This document shows positions 50,339 to 61,031 of a stretch of DNA of 64,000 nucleotides, one piece after another. This DNA comes from Motacilla alba alba (lineage: Eukaryota > Chordata > Aves > Passeriformes > Motacillidae). Each line of letters opens with the position of its first letter. The first letter of the stretch is position 1. Made by a program: the position numbers and the translations under genes. The notes under the pieces were generated by a model that saw nothing but the letters and a program-made list of their open reading frames with translations, made no database searches and was not told the DNA's origin. The stretch covers positions 42,976,473 through 43,040,472 of the forward strand of contig NC_052046.1 in the NCBI RefSeq assembly GCF_015832195.1, given 5' to 3'.

Positions 50339-53300
50339 ATTAAGGATGAGATTCTGCTACACCTCTACTAGTTTCAGTAGTTTCAGTATTTCCAGCACTT
50401 TCTGACCCAGCATATCTTTGCTAGAGAGCTAGAGCATCTGACATGATGTAATAAAGGGATCTAAGCCTTCATTCAAAAGTCCCTGAGCCACGATTTGCAA
50501 ATCACTGGAAGCTTAGAAGTTGTGCCAAGGAAGTACCATTACCCTACACATAAGTTGTGGTTATCTTTTCTAGCCTTTTTGTGCCAACTGTGAAAGAGGG
50601 CGGAAGACTGAGGGGCTTGAGGACTCGGAGCTGCTCCAAGTGCAGCTGATATCACTGTATGTACATACAGTAGAGTATATGGATATTTACAATTTACGAT
50701 AATATTCTATTGTCTTTATTTGTCTATACTGGCTTAAGTTTAGCTGAAATATAAATAAATAAATAAATAAATATACAAATAAATAAATAGATGTGATGAT
50801 TCTGCACAGATGCATCTCACAGGAGAATGAAAGACACTTGGAGTTACAGTTAGTAAGTATAAATGTTGATTTAAGTCATAATTCTGCTTCCAGGATCTGA
50901 ACTTGCAAAACTCAATTTTTAACAACACTGAGATAACTTACATTAAGATTCTTTGTGTTTTACACAGACACTCCTCCACTTAGCTGATAAACCAGAACTA
51001 CAAATAGATCAAGGAGAAACATGCAGGGCCAACAGGCACACATGTTGCACTGTGATGAGACTATGTTATTAAACTCCAGTGTGAACTCTAAGATGAATCA
51101 AAAAGTTTTAACTGTTTGAAATACATTGACAATAGCAGGGAGAGATATTATCTGCCATGAGATCTCCTCCCTACACTTTTTAAGAGGAACACAAATATTT
51201 AAACAATCACTTTCTTTAAACCAACAGGATATTCTATTTGAGAGCTATACTAGCATATTAAAAATCACAGCTAGATGTATCAATTCTCAGCCTTTCCTGG
51301 CTGGCAGCAAGAAAACTCTGGTTATCAAACATCACCTGCAAGCTTATGGGCTATTTCAGAGTACTTGTTTTTGCGTTAACAAAAAACTTGGGTGACTGTG
51401 AAGAGAGGAGTAAAGCCAAAGTAAGTAGACAAGTAATTCAAATCACCACTGTTGCTTTTGCTAAAGAAAGCACAACCCCATGATGGTAGGCAATGAAATG
51501 GAGCCCAGAGAGATAATAATTACAGAAAGGATGTCCTTGTAGTAAAATGCCTCCCTACACCTTTCTTTGCAAATCCTATGCCTGGCAGCACATACCCACT
51601 GCTTTCTTGTGTCTCAGCTTTGCTCTGGTTTGCACATTGTGAGGTACTGAAAAGAGATGATACCTGATGGAAAGGACAATGCAAAGCTCAGAATCATGAG
51701 AAATCAGTCACGAACAGTCAAGTAAGCAACATGCACTTACCCATTTTCCCCAAGGTATGGCTAAGCATCTTTCATTGGTCTGCTTTAGCACTGGGGTGTT
51801 TTGCATACAGGTAAATATTGGGAGCTAAATTTGTTTTAATTAAATTACAGTTAAAATTTAATATGGTCAAATATTTTTTCATGGGGTTCTAAACAGATTG
51901 CAGAGTTATCATAGAGCATTATAATCACCACCGGAAGCCTAAAATTGCCTGGCCAGATCACATGCAAGGAAAAGTTTCAATCTTCACAGTCTATGCACTT
52001 CTGCAATTCCAGCTTCTGCAAAGCCCTAAAAAATGCACAACGACTCCCATGCTAACAAAACAATTAGTGGTGCAACTCGTTTTTAAATGAGCTTATCCAC
52101 CCAATTACAACAGTCAAGCACACCTGCATTATCAGTTGCTGATTCCTCTCTAAAAAGCAAAAATGCTAGCAAAAATGAAGGCCAGAGCAAAGATATGCAT
52201 ACTGATAAGGTTTTCCCCAAGCTGAACATATTTGTATAAGTTAGAGCATCACTATCTGCCAGAGATCGTGCTATCCTCCACCCCATCCTGCTCCAAATAA
52301 GCATGGATAGAAATTATTCTAGCCCCAAATCAGTGGGTGGGATCCTCTAAAATCTATGATGTGAATAATCAGTATCCCTAAGCCTCCTCAGCTTGCAATC
52401 CCATCAGGAAACAGAGAACCACATACCCCTGTGAAAGAAGTGAAATACAGTAGGTTGTTGGGAGTACTATGCTACATAAGCCATTTTCCCCAGAGATGCC
52501 AGGAGAGAATGGAAAACAGCACGGCACTGACATGGCTTAGTCAGACATAACATATGTTGCTCAGTACAATAAGAGAAGGTTCTTGAATTCTGCAGGGACA
52601 ATGGAAAGGAGCGGAAAGGGCAGCAAATAATCTTAGGTCTGAACTGTTCCTGAAAATTGTAATTATGGTCATGTAATTTTTAAAAGAAAATAAGTCTTAG
52701 AAAAATACAGCAGCTCTAAGTCATATAGGTGCTTATATTCCTTTCACAGAAGGTGTCTGGAGGCGTTGCAAGACAGTGCAACTTGCAGAGCACGTGCAGA
52801 AAAGACATCAGAGCAGCACAGTTTTGATAGGGATCCTTCCATCACCCTCCATCCACACAGAAAGAGAATGAGGGCACTCCACTGACACACAACAATCCCA
52901 TGAGGGAAGGAGACAATCACCTGCCAAAAAAGTCAAGCCTAATTTTAAGCAACACTCCCTCTGCCATGGGCTCACAGCACCATTCACGGGGTTTGGATAA
53001 GAGGAAAATTTGGTGTATAGTATTTTTAATTTGTGGCTATCATCTGTTTCCAGCTTTTCTAATTAAAAATATCTCTTTCCAAGTCTCCTATGATATATTT
53101 GGAGATTGTGGTGGATAATGCAGCTCTCACTCTGAGTACTTAGGCTGATAATGATACTACACAGAGAAGTCAGCTGAATAAACAAAATGGGGTACATGAA
53201 TCTCCTAACATTCTCAACAGCAAACCCTTTGGTCAGCACAAGCAGGAATTAATCTAGTAACACCACATCATGGTTATATGCCAACCTCTCACTGCCATAT

Positions 53301-53519
53301 AAAGATTTTGTCCCAAATGAGACTGCTATGAGAAAACCGCCTGAGAAAGAGAGCTCATTTTGGCCGTAATCTGTTACACCACAGCAAGTGGGGCACATGC
53401 CAAGTCCACAGTGTGTCTCCAGGTATGGGGATCTGCCCATGCCTCTGTGTAGCTAACCACTCACTAGGGTTGTGTAAGTCAGCTGTGTCCTGGGGTGCAT
53501 CAAGCACAGCATCACAGCC
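50339..53519. other. Non-coding stretch
   Basis: No recognised gene. It includes an AAAT/TAAA microsatellite (50,749-50,790). AATAAA at about 50,450 has no linked transcript. The remaining short frames lack family features. Confidence 0.5.
50749..50790. repeat. AAAT tetranucleotide microsatellite
   Basis: About ten AAAT units with one ATAC interruption. Confidence 0.92.
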
Positions 53520-53962
53520 GGTCAGGACAAGGGATTGTCTTGCTCAGCTCTGCACTGGGGCAGCCTAACTGCTGGGGGCAGTTATGTGTGCCACAATACA
53601 GGAAGGACAAAAAGCTTTTAGAGCATGACAAAAGGACGACAGTGAAGATGGTGAAGGACCTCAAGGGGAAGACATACAAGGAGCAGCTGAGGTCGTTTTG
53701 TTTGTTCAAGTTGGAGAAGAGGACACTGAGAAGGGATCTCACTGCAGTCTACAACTTCCTTGTGAGGGGAAGAGGAGAGGCAGGCACTGATCTCTTCTCT
53801 GTGGTCACCAGTTACAGGACCCAAGGGAATGATATGAACTCTGACAGGTTTAGATTGAATATTAGAAAAAGGTTTTTCACCCAGAGGGTGGTTGGGCACT
53901 GAAACAGGCTCACCAGGGAAGTGGTCATAGCACCAACCTGACAGAGCTAAAGAAGTGAACTT
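53520..53962 (+). mobile_element. CR1 LINE fragment (different subfamily from the 19 kb copy)
   Basis: The plus strand follows the CR1 ORF2 tail: 'GAAGATGGTGAAGGACCTC' (53,644), 'TTCAAGTTGGAGAAGAGGAC' (53,705), 'GCAGTCTACAACTTCCTTGT' (53,744), then 'GATCTCTTCTCTGTGGTCAC' and 'AGAAAAAGGTTTTTCACCC', and 'CACCAGGGAAGTGGTCATAG'. One 135-codon frame (53,495-53,902) spans most of it. It stops before the canonical 3' end, about 30 bp short of the provirus at 53,994. It is truncated at both ends and non-functional. Confidence 0.9.
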
Positions 53963-53993
53963 CCCTGCCCTATTCATGACCGACCCATGCTAA

Positions 53994-54501
53994 TGTGTGA
54001 AAAATCATGCTGCCAAAGGCCACCGTCCACAAAAGAGACATGAAAGTCCTGCAAGAATCAACTTTATTCAAATAAAAATACAGTCCACTGGGACATACCT
54101 CTGTGGCATCTCTCAAGGTTTTGGAACACGTAGCTTTCTTTTCATCCTGAATTCCCAACCATAGCTTCCCCTCTTCATTTCCCAATTGGCTGAGGTACCT
54201 AGACTGCCTAACACATATTCCCTCTGTAACACATACCCCCACATATACATCCTATGATCATTAAAATTAGCTTAAAGCCCACCCTAAACTGGCAGCAAAG
54301 TTATTACTCACAAGCCTATTAAACCTGCACACTCTTCCCTAAAGCTCAAATGTTTAGACCCTGTTGGATTCTGTGACAAACTTTGTGCAGTTTGATGTTT
54401 GTAAAAGCCCTCACACTCATTCTTCCAGAACATGATTGGTTCTTTCAGGCTACCTAGTTACAGAGTTTGTTTCTAAAGACATATACACCCATTCTCCTAC
54501 A
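53994..54501 (-). repeat. 3' LTR of the provirus (shortened)
   Basis: On the minus strand it runs TGTAGGAGAATGGG to CACA and aligns throughout with 63,003-63,769. AATAAA is at minus 54,068-54,063. It lacks about 260 bp that the 5' LTR has. The join sits at a CCCACA that occurs at both ends of the extra segment in the 5' LTR, so a microhomology deletion here is the simplest explanation. Confidence 0.88.
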
Positions 54502-54520
54502 AATCTTTCCTCTTCTTATT
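54502..54520 (-). other. Polypurine tract of the provirus
   Basis: A 14-base pyrimidine run on the plus strand (54,504-54,517) reads AAGAAGAGGAAAGA on the minus strand, directly upstream of the 3' LTR start. In retroviruses this primes plus-strand DNA synthesis. Position and composition fit. It confirms that the left LTR is the 3' one. Confidence 0.7.
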
Positions 54521-55665
54521 TCTTAGTATTTGTCATAATAAACTTTAATTACCATTAACTCAACTTTTTTAGTCTTGGCATGGTATAAAAATCAAAGCTG
54601 TTATTGTAAAAAGGTAAAAGAATAACATTTGTTTGATTCACGGCCCACCTGGCCACAAAAATATGTCACACTCCCAACCTTTCCACATCTGGACCAGCAC
54701 ATGTGCTAACTTTCTTATTTGTTATTTGTGTTGTGAGTGTGATTGCCAATTGAATTTTATCAATAATTTGCCAGAGCCAAATTGTGATATAAAAACAAAG
54801 TACAAAATTTATTTCGCGCAAATTGACAAAATTTCGGTAAGCCACGGATCGGACAGAGTCTAGCCCGGGAGTAGACCCTGGGTGACGCCCTGAGCAACTC
54901 TAAGCACTGGCAGCTTCAGAGTGCGGCGAGCACACGAGCTTTCTCCATGTAGGTCTTTTTATCCCATTTTTCTTGCCGCGGGCTAGGAAGTCCATTGTCC
55001 TTTTCATAACCAAACAAGTTCCAAAGGTTTCACCGGTCCAGTAGAATGGTATCTGATGGAAGGTGGTCCTGTCCTCGATGTCTTCGGGAATAATTCATCG
55101 ACTTTTGGTCTTGTGCTAGACAGGATTAATCTTAACAGTATACAATCACATCCCGAGAGAGATATCCTTATCATCCGATACTCAGTTCTTACTGGAAATC
55201 TCTTTTGCAAACCGAAGTTTCCCAGAACTGTTTTAAAATTCTAAGTAGTGAGTTTCCCCCTTCAGTCAGGGGATTCAGGTGTGCTGCTGATGACATCATT
55301 CCCTGTGGGGCTGCAATTGTGAAACTGACTGTCTCTGCTGGGTTTTTACATGTAAATAGAGTCTATTGGTGTGGTAGGCGTTGGTGCTTTGCTGCACTGA
55401 CTTTTCTAGTGTATTTCCCTGAGAACATGTCTAAACGTAACTCTCCTTCTACCTTACTCTATACTATTCTGAATCTATTCTTCTACCCTAATAAATATGA
55501 ATTTTGACACTCATTCATAACATTTGTTTTAACACTTTTCCATTGTCATCTTTTTGCCAACAGGATTGCCTCATTTCATTTTCATGCTGTCCTCCATACC
55601 CGATATGGCATGTAAATACACAGAAACAACTTAACACAAAGGAAAGAGTGACAGCTTGTATTAGC
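54521..55665 (-). pseudogene. env-position remnant, split by a solo LTR
   Basis: Between integrase and the polypurine tract only about 350 bases of proviral sequence remain: 55,527-55,665 and 54,521-54,724, separated by the 794-bp LTR. The right part encodes a hydrophobic, leader-like stretch on the minus strand (about 55,580-55,650), followed by polar residues. That is what the start of an envelope gene looks like, but the assignment rests mainly on position. Nearly all of env is absent, so it was deleted before or independently of the LTR insertion. No envelope product is possible. Confidence 0.4.
54729..55522 (-). mobile_element. Solo LTR, 794 bp, minus strand (partner of 41,995-43,460)
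   Basis: Seen: minus strand starts TGTTATG and ends CACAACA. The 4-bp duplication TTTG is at 54,725-54,728 and 55,523-55,526. AATAAA is on the minus strand near 54,813-54,808. It is about 97-98% identical by hand count to the plus-strand copy 11 kb away, in opposite orientation. It is uninterrupted at the CACTAG site (minus strand, near 55,407-55,412) where the partner carries the 666-bp LTR. It lies inside the env-position remnant of the older provirus. Confidence 0.95.
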
Positions 55666-55739
55666 CCCCCACAGTGACTGGAGATCTAAAGCGGAGGGAG
55701 GTCCTTGTAGATGCTCTGTGGCTACTGACCTGGTTCACT

Positions 55740-56600
55740 TTTACAGAGAGTTAGCCACAGTCTTTCCCATCTTCTTCTTCTTCCATCTGAGAAGTCCAAA
55801 TCTCTGGAGCTGTAGAGACCTTGACCTGAATATGACGGATCCACCCATGCTCAGCTGTCATGACTGTGGTTTCTATGATAAATAACAACTGGTATGGCCC
55901 ATGCCATTTTGCCACTAGCAGTGCTTCTTTCCAGTTCTTAACTAGCAAAATTCAATCTCCTCGTCGTATGTTATGAACAGCAATGTCCAAAAGCAGGGTC
56001 TGTGCTAATTTGGCTTCCTGTGGAAGAGATTTCATGAGAGACAGTATTCTGGCCACCCTACAATTTTAAATATACATCCCCTGTCTCCACATCCCCAGCT
56101 GGGCTGAAAATTACCAGGATAAGGAACCCCAAACACTAATTCAAAGGGAGAAAATTTGGTATCTTCTCTGCATCTGGCTCATATTCTGGCTAAAGCAAAT
56201 GGTAGAAACCATATCCATGGCATCTTCACTTCTAACACCAACTTCAAAAAGTGTTTATTTCTCCACTCATTCGTTCTGCTTGGCCCAAACTCTGAGAGTG
56301 CCAGGGGGTATGGAGGGTCCCATTATATTCCTAACACTGCCATAAAACCTTAAATAATTTTTCTGTTAGACAAGTTCCCCTATCAGAGTCCACTGCTTTC
56401 ACAATCCCAAATTTTGCCATTATTTGTTCTAAAACTACATTAGTAATTCATCCAGTAGCTGCTGAAAAAACTGGAAACACTTCCGGCGACCCTGTTAGCT
56501 CAGACTATCACCAGAAGTTAAGTCTTCCCACATAGGGCATTTCAGTAAAATCCTCTCAGCAGCGTCAAAATAGGCATACAGCCCAAGGCCTCTCTCCCTG
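55740..56600 (-). pseudogene. Retroviral integrase remnant (3' part of pol)
   Basis: On the minus strand the order is an N-terminal core stretch near 56,545-56,490 (DFTEMPYVGRL), a central segment near 56,345-56,310 (GFMAVLGI) and SPFELVFGVPYPG near 56,150-56,110. The C-terminal domain is near 55,925-55,840 (AKWHGPYQLLF then HGWIRHIQVK). This matches gammaretroviral integrase domain order: catalytic core, then a C-terminal DNA-binding domain with a GPY motif. Several frameshifts and stops interrupt it, and the core carboxylate triad cannot be followed in one frame. Integrase would join viral DNA to host DNA; this copy cannot. Confidence 0.85.
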
Positions 56601-56799
56601 ACAGCTTTCTTTGTAACCTGCGTATTGGTTTTGACACATATCAAGCAACATTCTGTAGCTCACCTTGCCAGAGGAAAACGGCCCAAGGCAGCACACATCT
56701 TGAGGAAGGCTTCCGAGAGCCCAAAAGACTGCCTTCGGGGAGTTTTTTTAGTATTTCTAGGGCCAAAACCTAAGATTCAGTATCCAATTGTTTACCATC

Positions 56800-57866
56800 C
56801 AACAGCCTTTCCGACACTGGGAGCAAAAGTAGGCTCTTAGAGATTTCTGGAAAAAGGGCTGATTTCTGAACTTCTTCATCCACCATTCAATTAGCTATTG
56901 CCTCCCCTGAGTGTCCTGCCTGAGGTCCTGCCTCCCCTGATGTCCCCGAACATGTATTATTTCCACCTCTTTTGGTAAATTCACTGCCTCCAATAGATGA
57001 GTCATCAAACCCTCATAAGCTAAGGTTTTTCCTCTGCAATTTGATGGACCTCTTTTGTCCCAGTTTTCCAAATGCATGTACCACCCCACATGCATCCTTT
57101 GAATCTGTAAATACATTACCTTTCTTTGACACAATTTTCAGCCTCTTACTAAGGCATACAATTCTGCAGTCTGTGCTGACCACATGGATGGTAGCTTCCC
57201 TCTTTCATGCAGTTCCCTTCCTTTTACTATAGCATATCCTAATTTTCCATATATTACTCTTGAAGATCCATCAATAAGTGGTATCCTGTAAATCTTCCCT
57301 AGCTGGGGTCTGGAGGTCTATTACTTGAATACAGCCATGAGTTTCCTTCAGGTGTTTGGGACCAGTTAACCTGGGGGCTGGCTTAAACCGCTCTCCAGGC
57401 TAAAAGAGTTAAACTCTTTCCTGCTTCTCAATTCTAAAACCTCCTGTTCCATCAAACAAGTTTCATACTGTAATAACCTAATGCTGGTAATCCATTTTGA
57501 AGCTCTTTTGGTTAATAAAGCCTTAACTTGATGCAAGACTAAAGTCCCAATAAGAGATCCTTCTGCTATTAATTTTCACATCTCAGTCACCAATAAAGCT
57601 GTGGCTGCACAATATTGCAAAAAGTGGGTCACACCCTTGCCACAGGGTCTAACGTTTTGGAAAAATAAACCACCTGTCTTTGAGTACCCCCATGTCCTTG
57701 CACTAGAATACCTTTGGCATGGCCCTGTTAAACCCCTTACATCCACATGTAATTAAAATTCTTTTTCCCTATCTGGAAGGGCTAGAGGTGGAGCCTGGGT
57801 TAATCTGTTTTTTAAAGCTCTGAGGCTCTGCTTTCCTTCTGATGTCCATATCACAATATTGGGGCT
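56800..57866 (-). pseudogene. RT connection and RNase H remnant (pol)
   Basis: Minus strand: after the LTR inserted at 57,867 the RT connection resumes (IVIWTSEGKQSLRALK near 57,855-57,805). RNase H follows with a VFTDSKDA box (57,118-57,095) and LLEAVNLPKEVEIIHVRGHQ (about 57,004-56,945). That is the typical gammaretroviral RNase H ending. The TDS and HxxGHQ-type residues survive, but at least two frameshifts separate them. RNase H would digest the RNA of the RNA-DNA hybrid during reverse transcription. Defective. Confidence 0.88.
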
Positions 57867-57872
57867 GTCTTC

Positions 57873-58623
57873 TGTTGCAGTGTGTGTTCTTGATTGTAAT
57901 GCAGTTCTAGTAGTCAGCTTTATAACCCTTCCTATTTTGTATCGTTATAGCATATTTTGTTACCAACGGGTTGCTCCTTACCCCGTGTTGTTGGTTTTGC
58001 CCATGTCCCTCTTCCCAAAGACCTGCCCTTTTGTTCTCTGTTCCTCCTCCCATTGAATGTCAATCCCTCCCCAAGCCTCCCCCTTTCTCTAGAAACTTCC
58101 CTATCAATTTTGTATCCTTTGAAATCCCATTGGTTTGTTTAAGTTGTTCTCCTCCCCTTTGGTCCCCTATTGGTTTAAACATTGTATTCCCCGCCTTGTG
58201 TTCCACCCACAGTTTCTCCCAATTGGTTAAAGATTGTATCCTCCCCTGAGACCTACCCCCTTTATCAGTTGATATATGCCTTTGAGTCAGTGTCTTTCTG
58301 TTACTGATCCTCTGGGCAATAAAGTCCTTTGGAAAACATACAGAAGACCTGCCCCTGTTCCTTGTCCCTACCCTCGGTGCAGTCCGTCCCCAACACGGTC
58401 CACCCATGCCATGGAGCAGCTGTGCTCTATAGCTGCAGCCTGGATTTGACAGCTCTCTGGGGGCGGCCCACTCTCGCTGTCAGTGCCAGGGGCTAATCGG
58501 GCTGAAGAAATCCGGCGCTGCAGCAATTGGATGTTATAGCAATTGCTACAACAATACAAAATAGGGAGGGGTTATAAAACTGATTACTAGAACAGAATTA
58601 CAACCAAAACACACACTGCAAGA
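57873..58623 (+). mobile_element. CCAAT-rich LTR with long inverted arms, inserted in pol
   Basis: Seen: the block interrupts the RT frame of the minus-strand provirus. It has three ATTGG/CCAAT boxes, GATATATG as a TATA-like element (near 58,263), AATAAA at about 58,318-58,323 and a GC-rich tail. It reads as a plus-strand LTR. Flanks GTCTTC (57,867-57,872) and GTTTTC (58,624-58,629) could be a 6-bp duplication with one change. Unusually, its outermost 78 bases on each side (57,875-57,952 and 58,544-58,621) are imperfect inverted repeats, far longer than normal LTR termini. Orientation is opposite to the host provirus. Related by composition and box order to the LTRs at 49.7 kb and 59.8 kb. 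Confidence 0.7.
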
Positions 58624-58629
58624 GTTTTC

Positions 58630-59480
58630 TGTTAAAAGGTTCTGCAGTGCCTTATTAGTCCTTAAAATTGTCACAGATCCCATTTAGTCCTGGGTAACAG
58701 TACCTATAAAATTCCTTCAACCCTCTCTAGATCAATACATGGCAAGCCTTCAGTCAAAGAATGGCCCAAATGTTTAACCTTTTTCTTCACCATTTGTGCT
58801 TTCTTTTCCGTTAATCTAAGCTCCTTTTTAGCTAGAAAATTAGGAAATTTCAGAGTGGCTTCTTCTACTGCTTCCTCTTGTTCTTCTGATAGGAGCAAGA
58901 CATCCACATGTTGCAGTAACCTAATCCCTGGGAGCAGAATAAGCTCTTTTAATACTTTTTGTGAAGCTAGTCCAAATAGGACCATATATCCCTGCTGAAG
59001 GTCTGTCCATGTCAATTGCTGCTTCCCTAATTTCTCTTCTTCATCTTTGAGTTCTCACTCCAAAGTAAAATGCTGCTTATTATCCTCAGCATTCCCAGAA
59101 AGTATCTTTTAAATGAAGTACTAAAAATTAATGATATCAGGAAGGAAACTGGTCAAGATACTATAAGGATTTGGGACCATGGGGTGCCTTGGTTTAGTAA
59201 TCTCATTTATTATGAGATTAGGTCCTCCACCATTCTACAAGTTCCATTTATTTTTTAACCATTGGGATGGGAGAATTGTAGGAACACATGCATGGCTCCA
59301 AAAGACCCATCTTTACTGAGAACTCAAGAATAGGCTGTAATCCCTTTCTTCCATCTCTTGAAGTAGGGCATTGCTTCTTAGAGACCACTTGTCTAGGTTG
59401 TTTCTAAATAATCTGCAGAGGGTCCATATCTAATTTTCCATATTGCCCTGGGACTGCCCGCACTTCTGTATTCGCTTTAG
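58630..59480 (-). pseudogene. Reverse transcriptase remnant (pol, fingers and palm)
   Basis: Minus strand: RKGLQPILEFSVKMGLLEPC (near 59,350-59,290) is a classic gammaretroviral RT N-terminal stretch. LTWTDLQQG (about 59,018-58,990) matches the motif before the template grip. LLQHVDVLLL (about 58,925-58,895) is the polymerase active-site region. The active-site box reads HVDV rather than an intact YxDD-type box, so the catalytic aspartate pair is lost. KKAQMVKKKVKHLG follows. One 104-codon frame covers 59,015-58,704; upstream parts need other frames. RT would copy viral RNA to DNA. Confidence 0.9.
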
Positions 59481-59821
59481 TTAAAGTTTAGTTAGAGAAT
59501 TTACACAGTGTTACAGAAGCATTAGCCTCTGTATCACCTTTTATAATATTAATTTGCATTCCTAATTTAGCCATTAATTCTTTTCCCAATAGGTTACAAT
59601 CACAATTTGGAACAAGTTAAAATTCATGCATCCTGTATTTACCTCCCACATCCACTAGGAGAGGTTGAAGAGACACACTCGTACATCTTTTCCATCTATC
59701 CCTTGAATAACTAAAGACCATTTTGACAATTGCCCCCACTTTGGCATGAGTTTCAAAGTAGACCAAGAGGCTTTTTTGTCTGCTAGGAAGTATATTTCTA
59801 CAGGAACCCCTGGGCAGGTGC
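59480..59821 (-). pseudogene. Retroviral protease remnant
   Basis: Minus strand from 59,821: a 71-codon frame starts with the nested LTR's tail and runs into VPVEIYFLADKKASWSTLK (about 59,800-59,745). A later segment (about 59,560-59,500) lies where the conserved C-terminal part of retroviral aspartic proteases would be. The region corresponding to the DTG-type catalytic triad reads ADKK, so the active site is destroyed. The N-terminal side is cut by the LTR inserted at 59,822-61,031. Its position between gag and RT supports the call. Confidence 0.7.
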
Positions 59822-61031
59822 TGTTGGAGCCACCTCCTTTCCGAGAGCGATCCCCTCCCGGTTCGGACAACTAACTCCCTCAGCTCACCTTTACTCAGGC
59901 CTGGATGTAGTAGCACACTCACAACCAGAGACAGAAGGAGGGCTCTTTGCTTGGTAGATCCAGACAGGTTTATTTGGGGTAGGTCCACAGGCTCGAATAG
60001 GGTGAGGGTGAGAAGAAGAGCAGGAGCAGGCAGGGACACAACCTCAGCTGAAAAAGAGACTAGTGGCAGAAGAGCCAAGAACAGGGGAGGGACCAGGGTA
60101 TACGACTGGGGGAAGGTAGGAGGGGTCAGGATACAAATTGTCCAATTGGAAAGGGTATCATGGGAGGAACTGACAAGGAGTGACAAGAGTCACACCAATG
60201 GGGGAATAGAATGGGAGTGATCTCTCAGTGAGGGCCAGTGTGGGAACAGGAAGCACAGAACTTTCTGGAACTGAGGATGAACAGCAACCGATTGACAGTA
60301 GCACATTTACATTAACAAACAAGGAATCATGGGGAGTTGTGCCAGCCTCTCACCCTAACTTAAACAATGGTGTCCTCCGATGGTATTAAAGCAGTGTCTG
60401 GCCATACCCTATTTGGGTGCGTGCTAGCTAGCACCAACACTGCTAGCAGCAGAGGGGCACTCTCCCAATTCCCACAGGATCAAGAGAGTGCCTAAGGCTT
60501 TCACCTTATCTGAATGAGACTCCCAGCAATGATGGCAGAAGTAAAGAGAGTGGACTAGAACTGGAGGCAACATAAAACCTCTAGTATCCAACATAAAACC
60601 TCTTGACCCAGAGAGGCCAAGTAACCAAAGGCCCCAATCTGGCCTGTGCAGGAGATTATAAAGGAGGGTGGGTACAGAGGAGGAGATTGCTCACTAACCA
60701 ATGGCAAGACGTGGGGAAAAGGGATGATTGACACAGGAGAGTCCTATGAGGCCAAGTTAGGGGAAGGGCCCTGGCCCCTGAACCAATCACTTGACGCTCT
60801 GAGCAGAAGTTTCTGGAAAAAGGGGATGGGTGGTCAAGTGATGGACAGGGAACCAGGGAGGGCTCAGAGGAGGATACAGTGTTCCTTGGAGGATAGGGGA
60901 GGGGAGCAGGAAGATTGACACTATAAGGGAGGGAGGAGACAACGGGGGCAGAACCATACAACTAGGCGGGTACAGAACACACCAGCTTACAAATTTAACT
61001 AATACATAAATCCACAGAATGCACCACAACA
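59822..61031 (-). mobile_element. ERV LTR block inserted between gag and protease
   Basis: Seen: on the minus strand it would start TGTTGTGGTGC (61,031) and end CTCCAACA (59,822). It has several CCAAT-type boxes, an ATTATAAAGG-like box near 60,655 and CAATTGG then TTGTATCC (near 60,140-60,120). ATAAAC-type AATAAA lies at about 59,974-59,969. Box order in its 3' half matches the LTR at 57,873. It interrupts the provirus exactly where gag passes into protease. The start resembles that of the 47.2 kb LTR (TGTTGTGATGC). At 1.2 kb it may be one long LTR or two overlapping insertions. No clean target duplication was found, so the ends are approximate. Confidence 0.55.

Noticed and set aside
43907..53440. 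Similar peptide stretch (YGQNE.SF) on the minus strand near 44.15 kb and 53.36 kb
   Set aside because: Nucleotide match is only about 20 bases and does not extend; too short to call a shared repeat.
59617..60186. 189-codon minus-strand frame, longest in the window
   Set aside because: It runs across the junction between an inserted LTR and the protease remnant, so it is a chance fusion of two elements.
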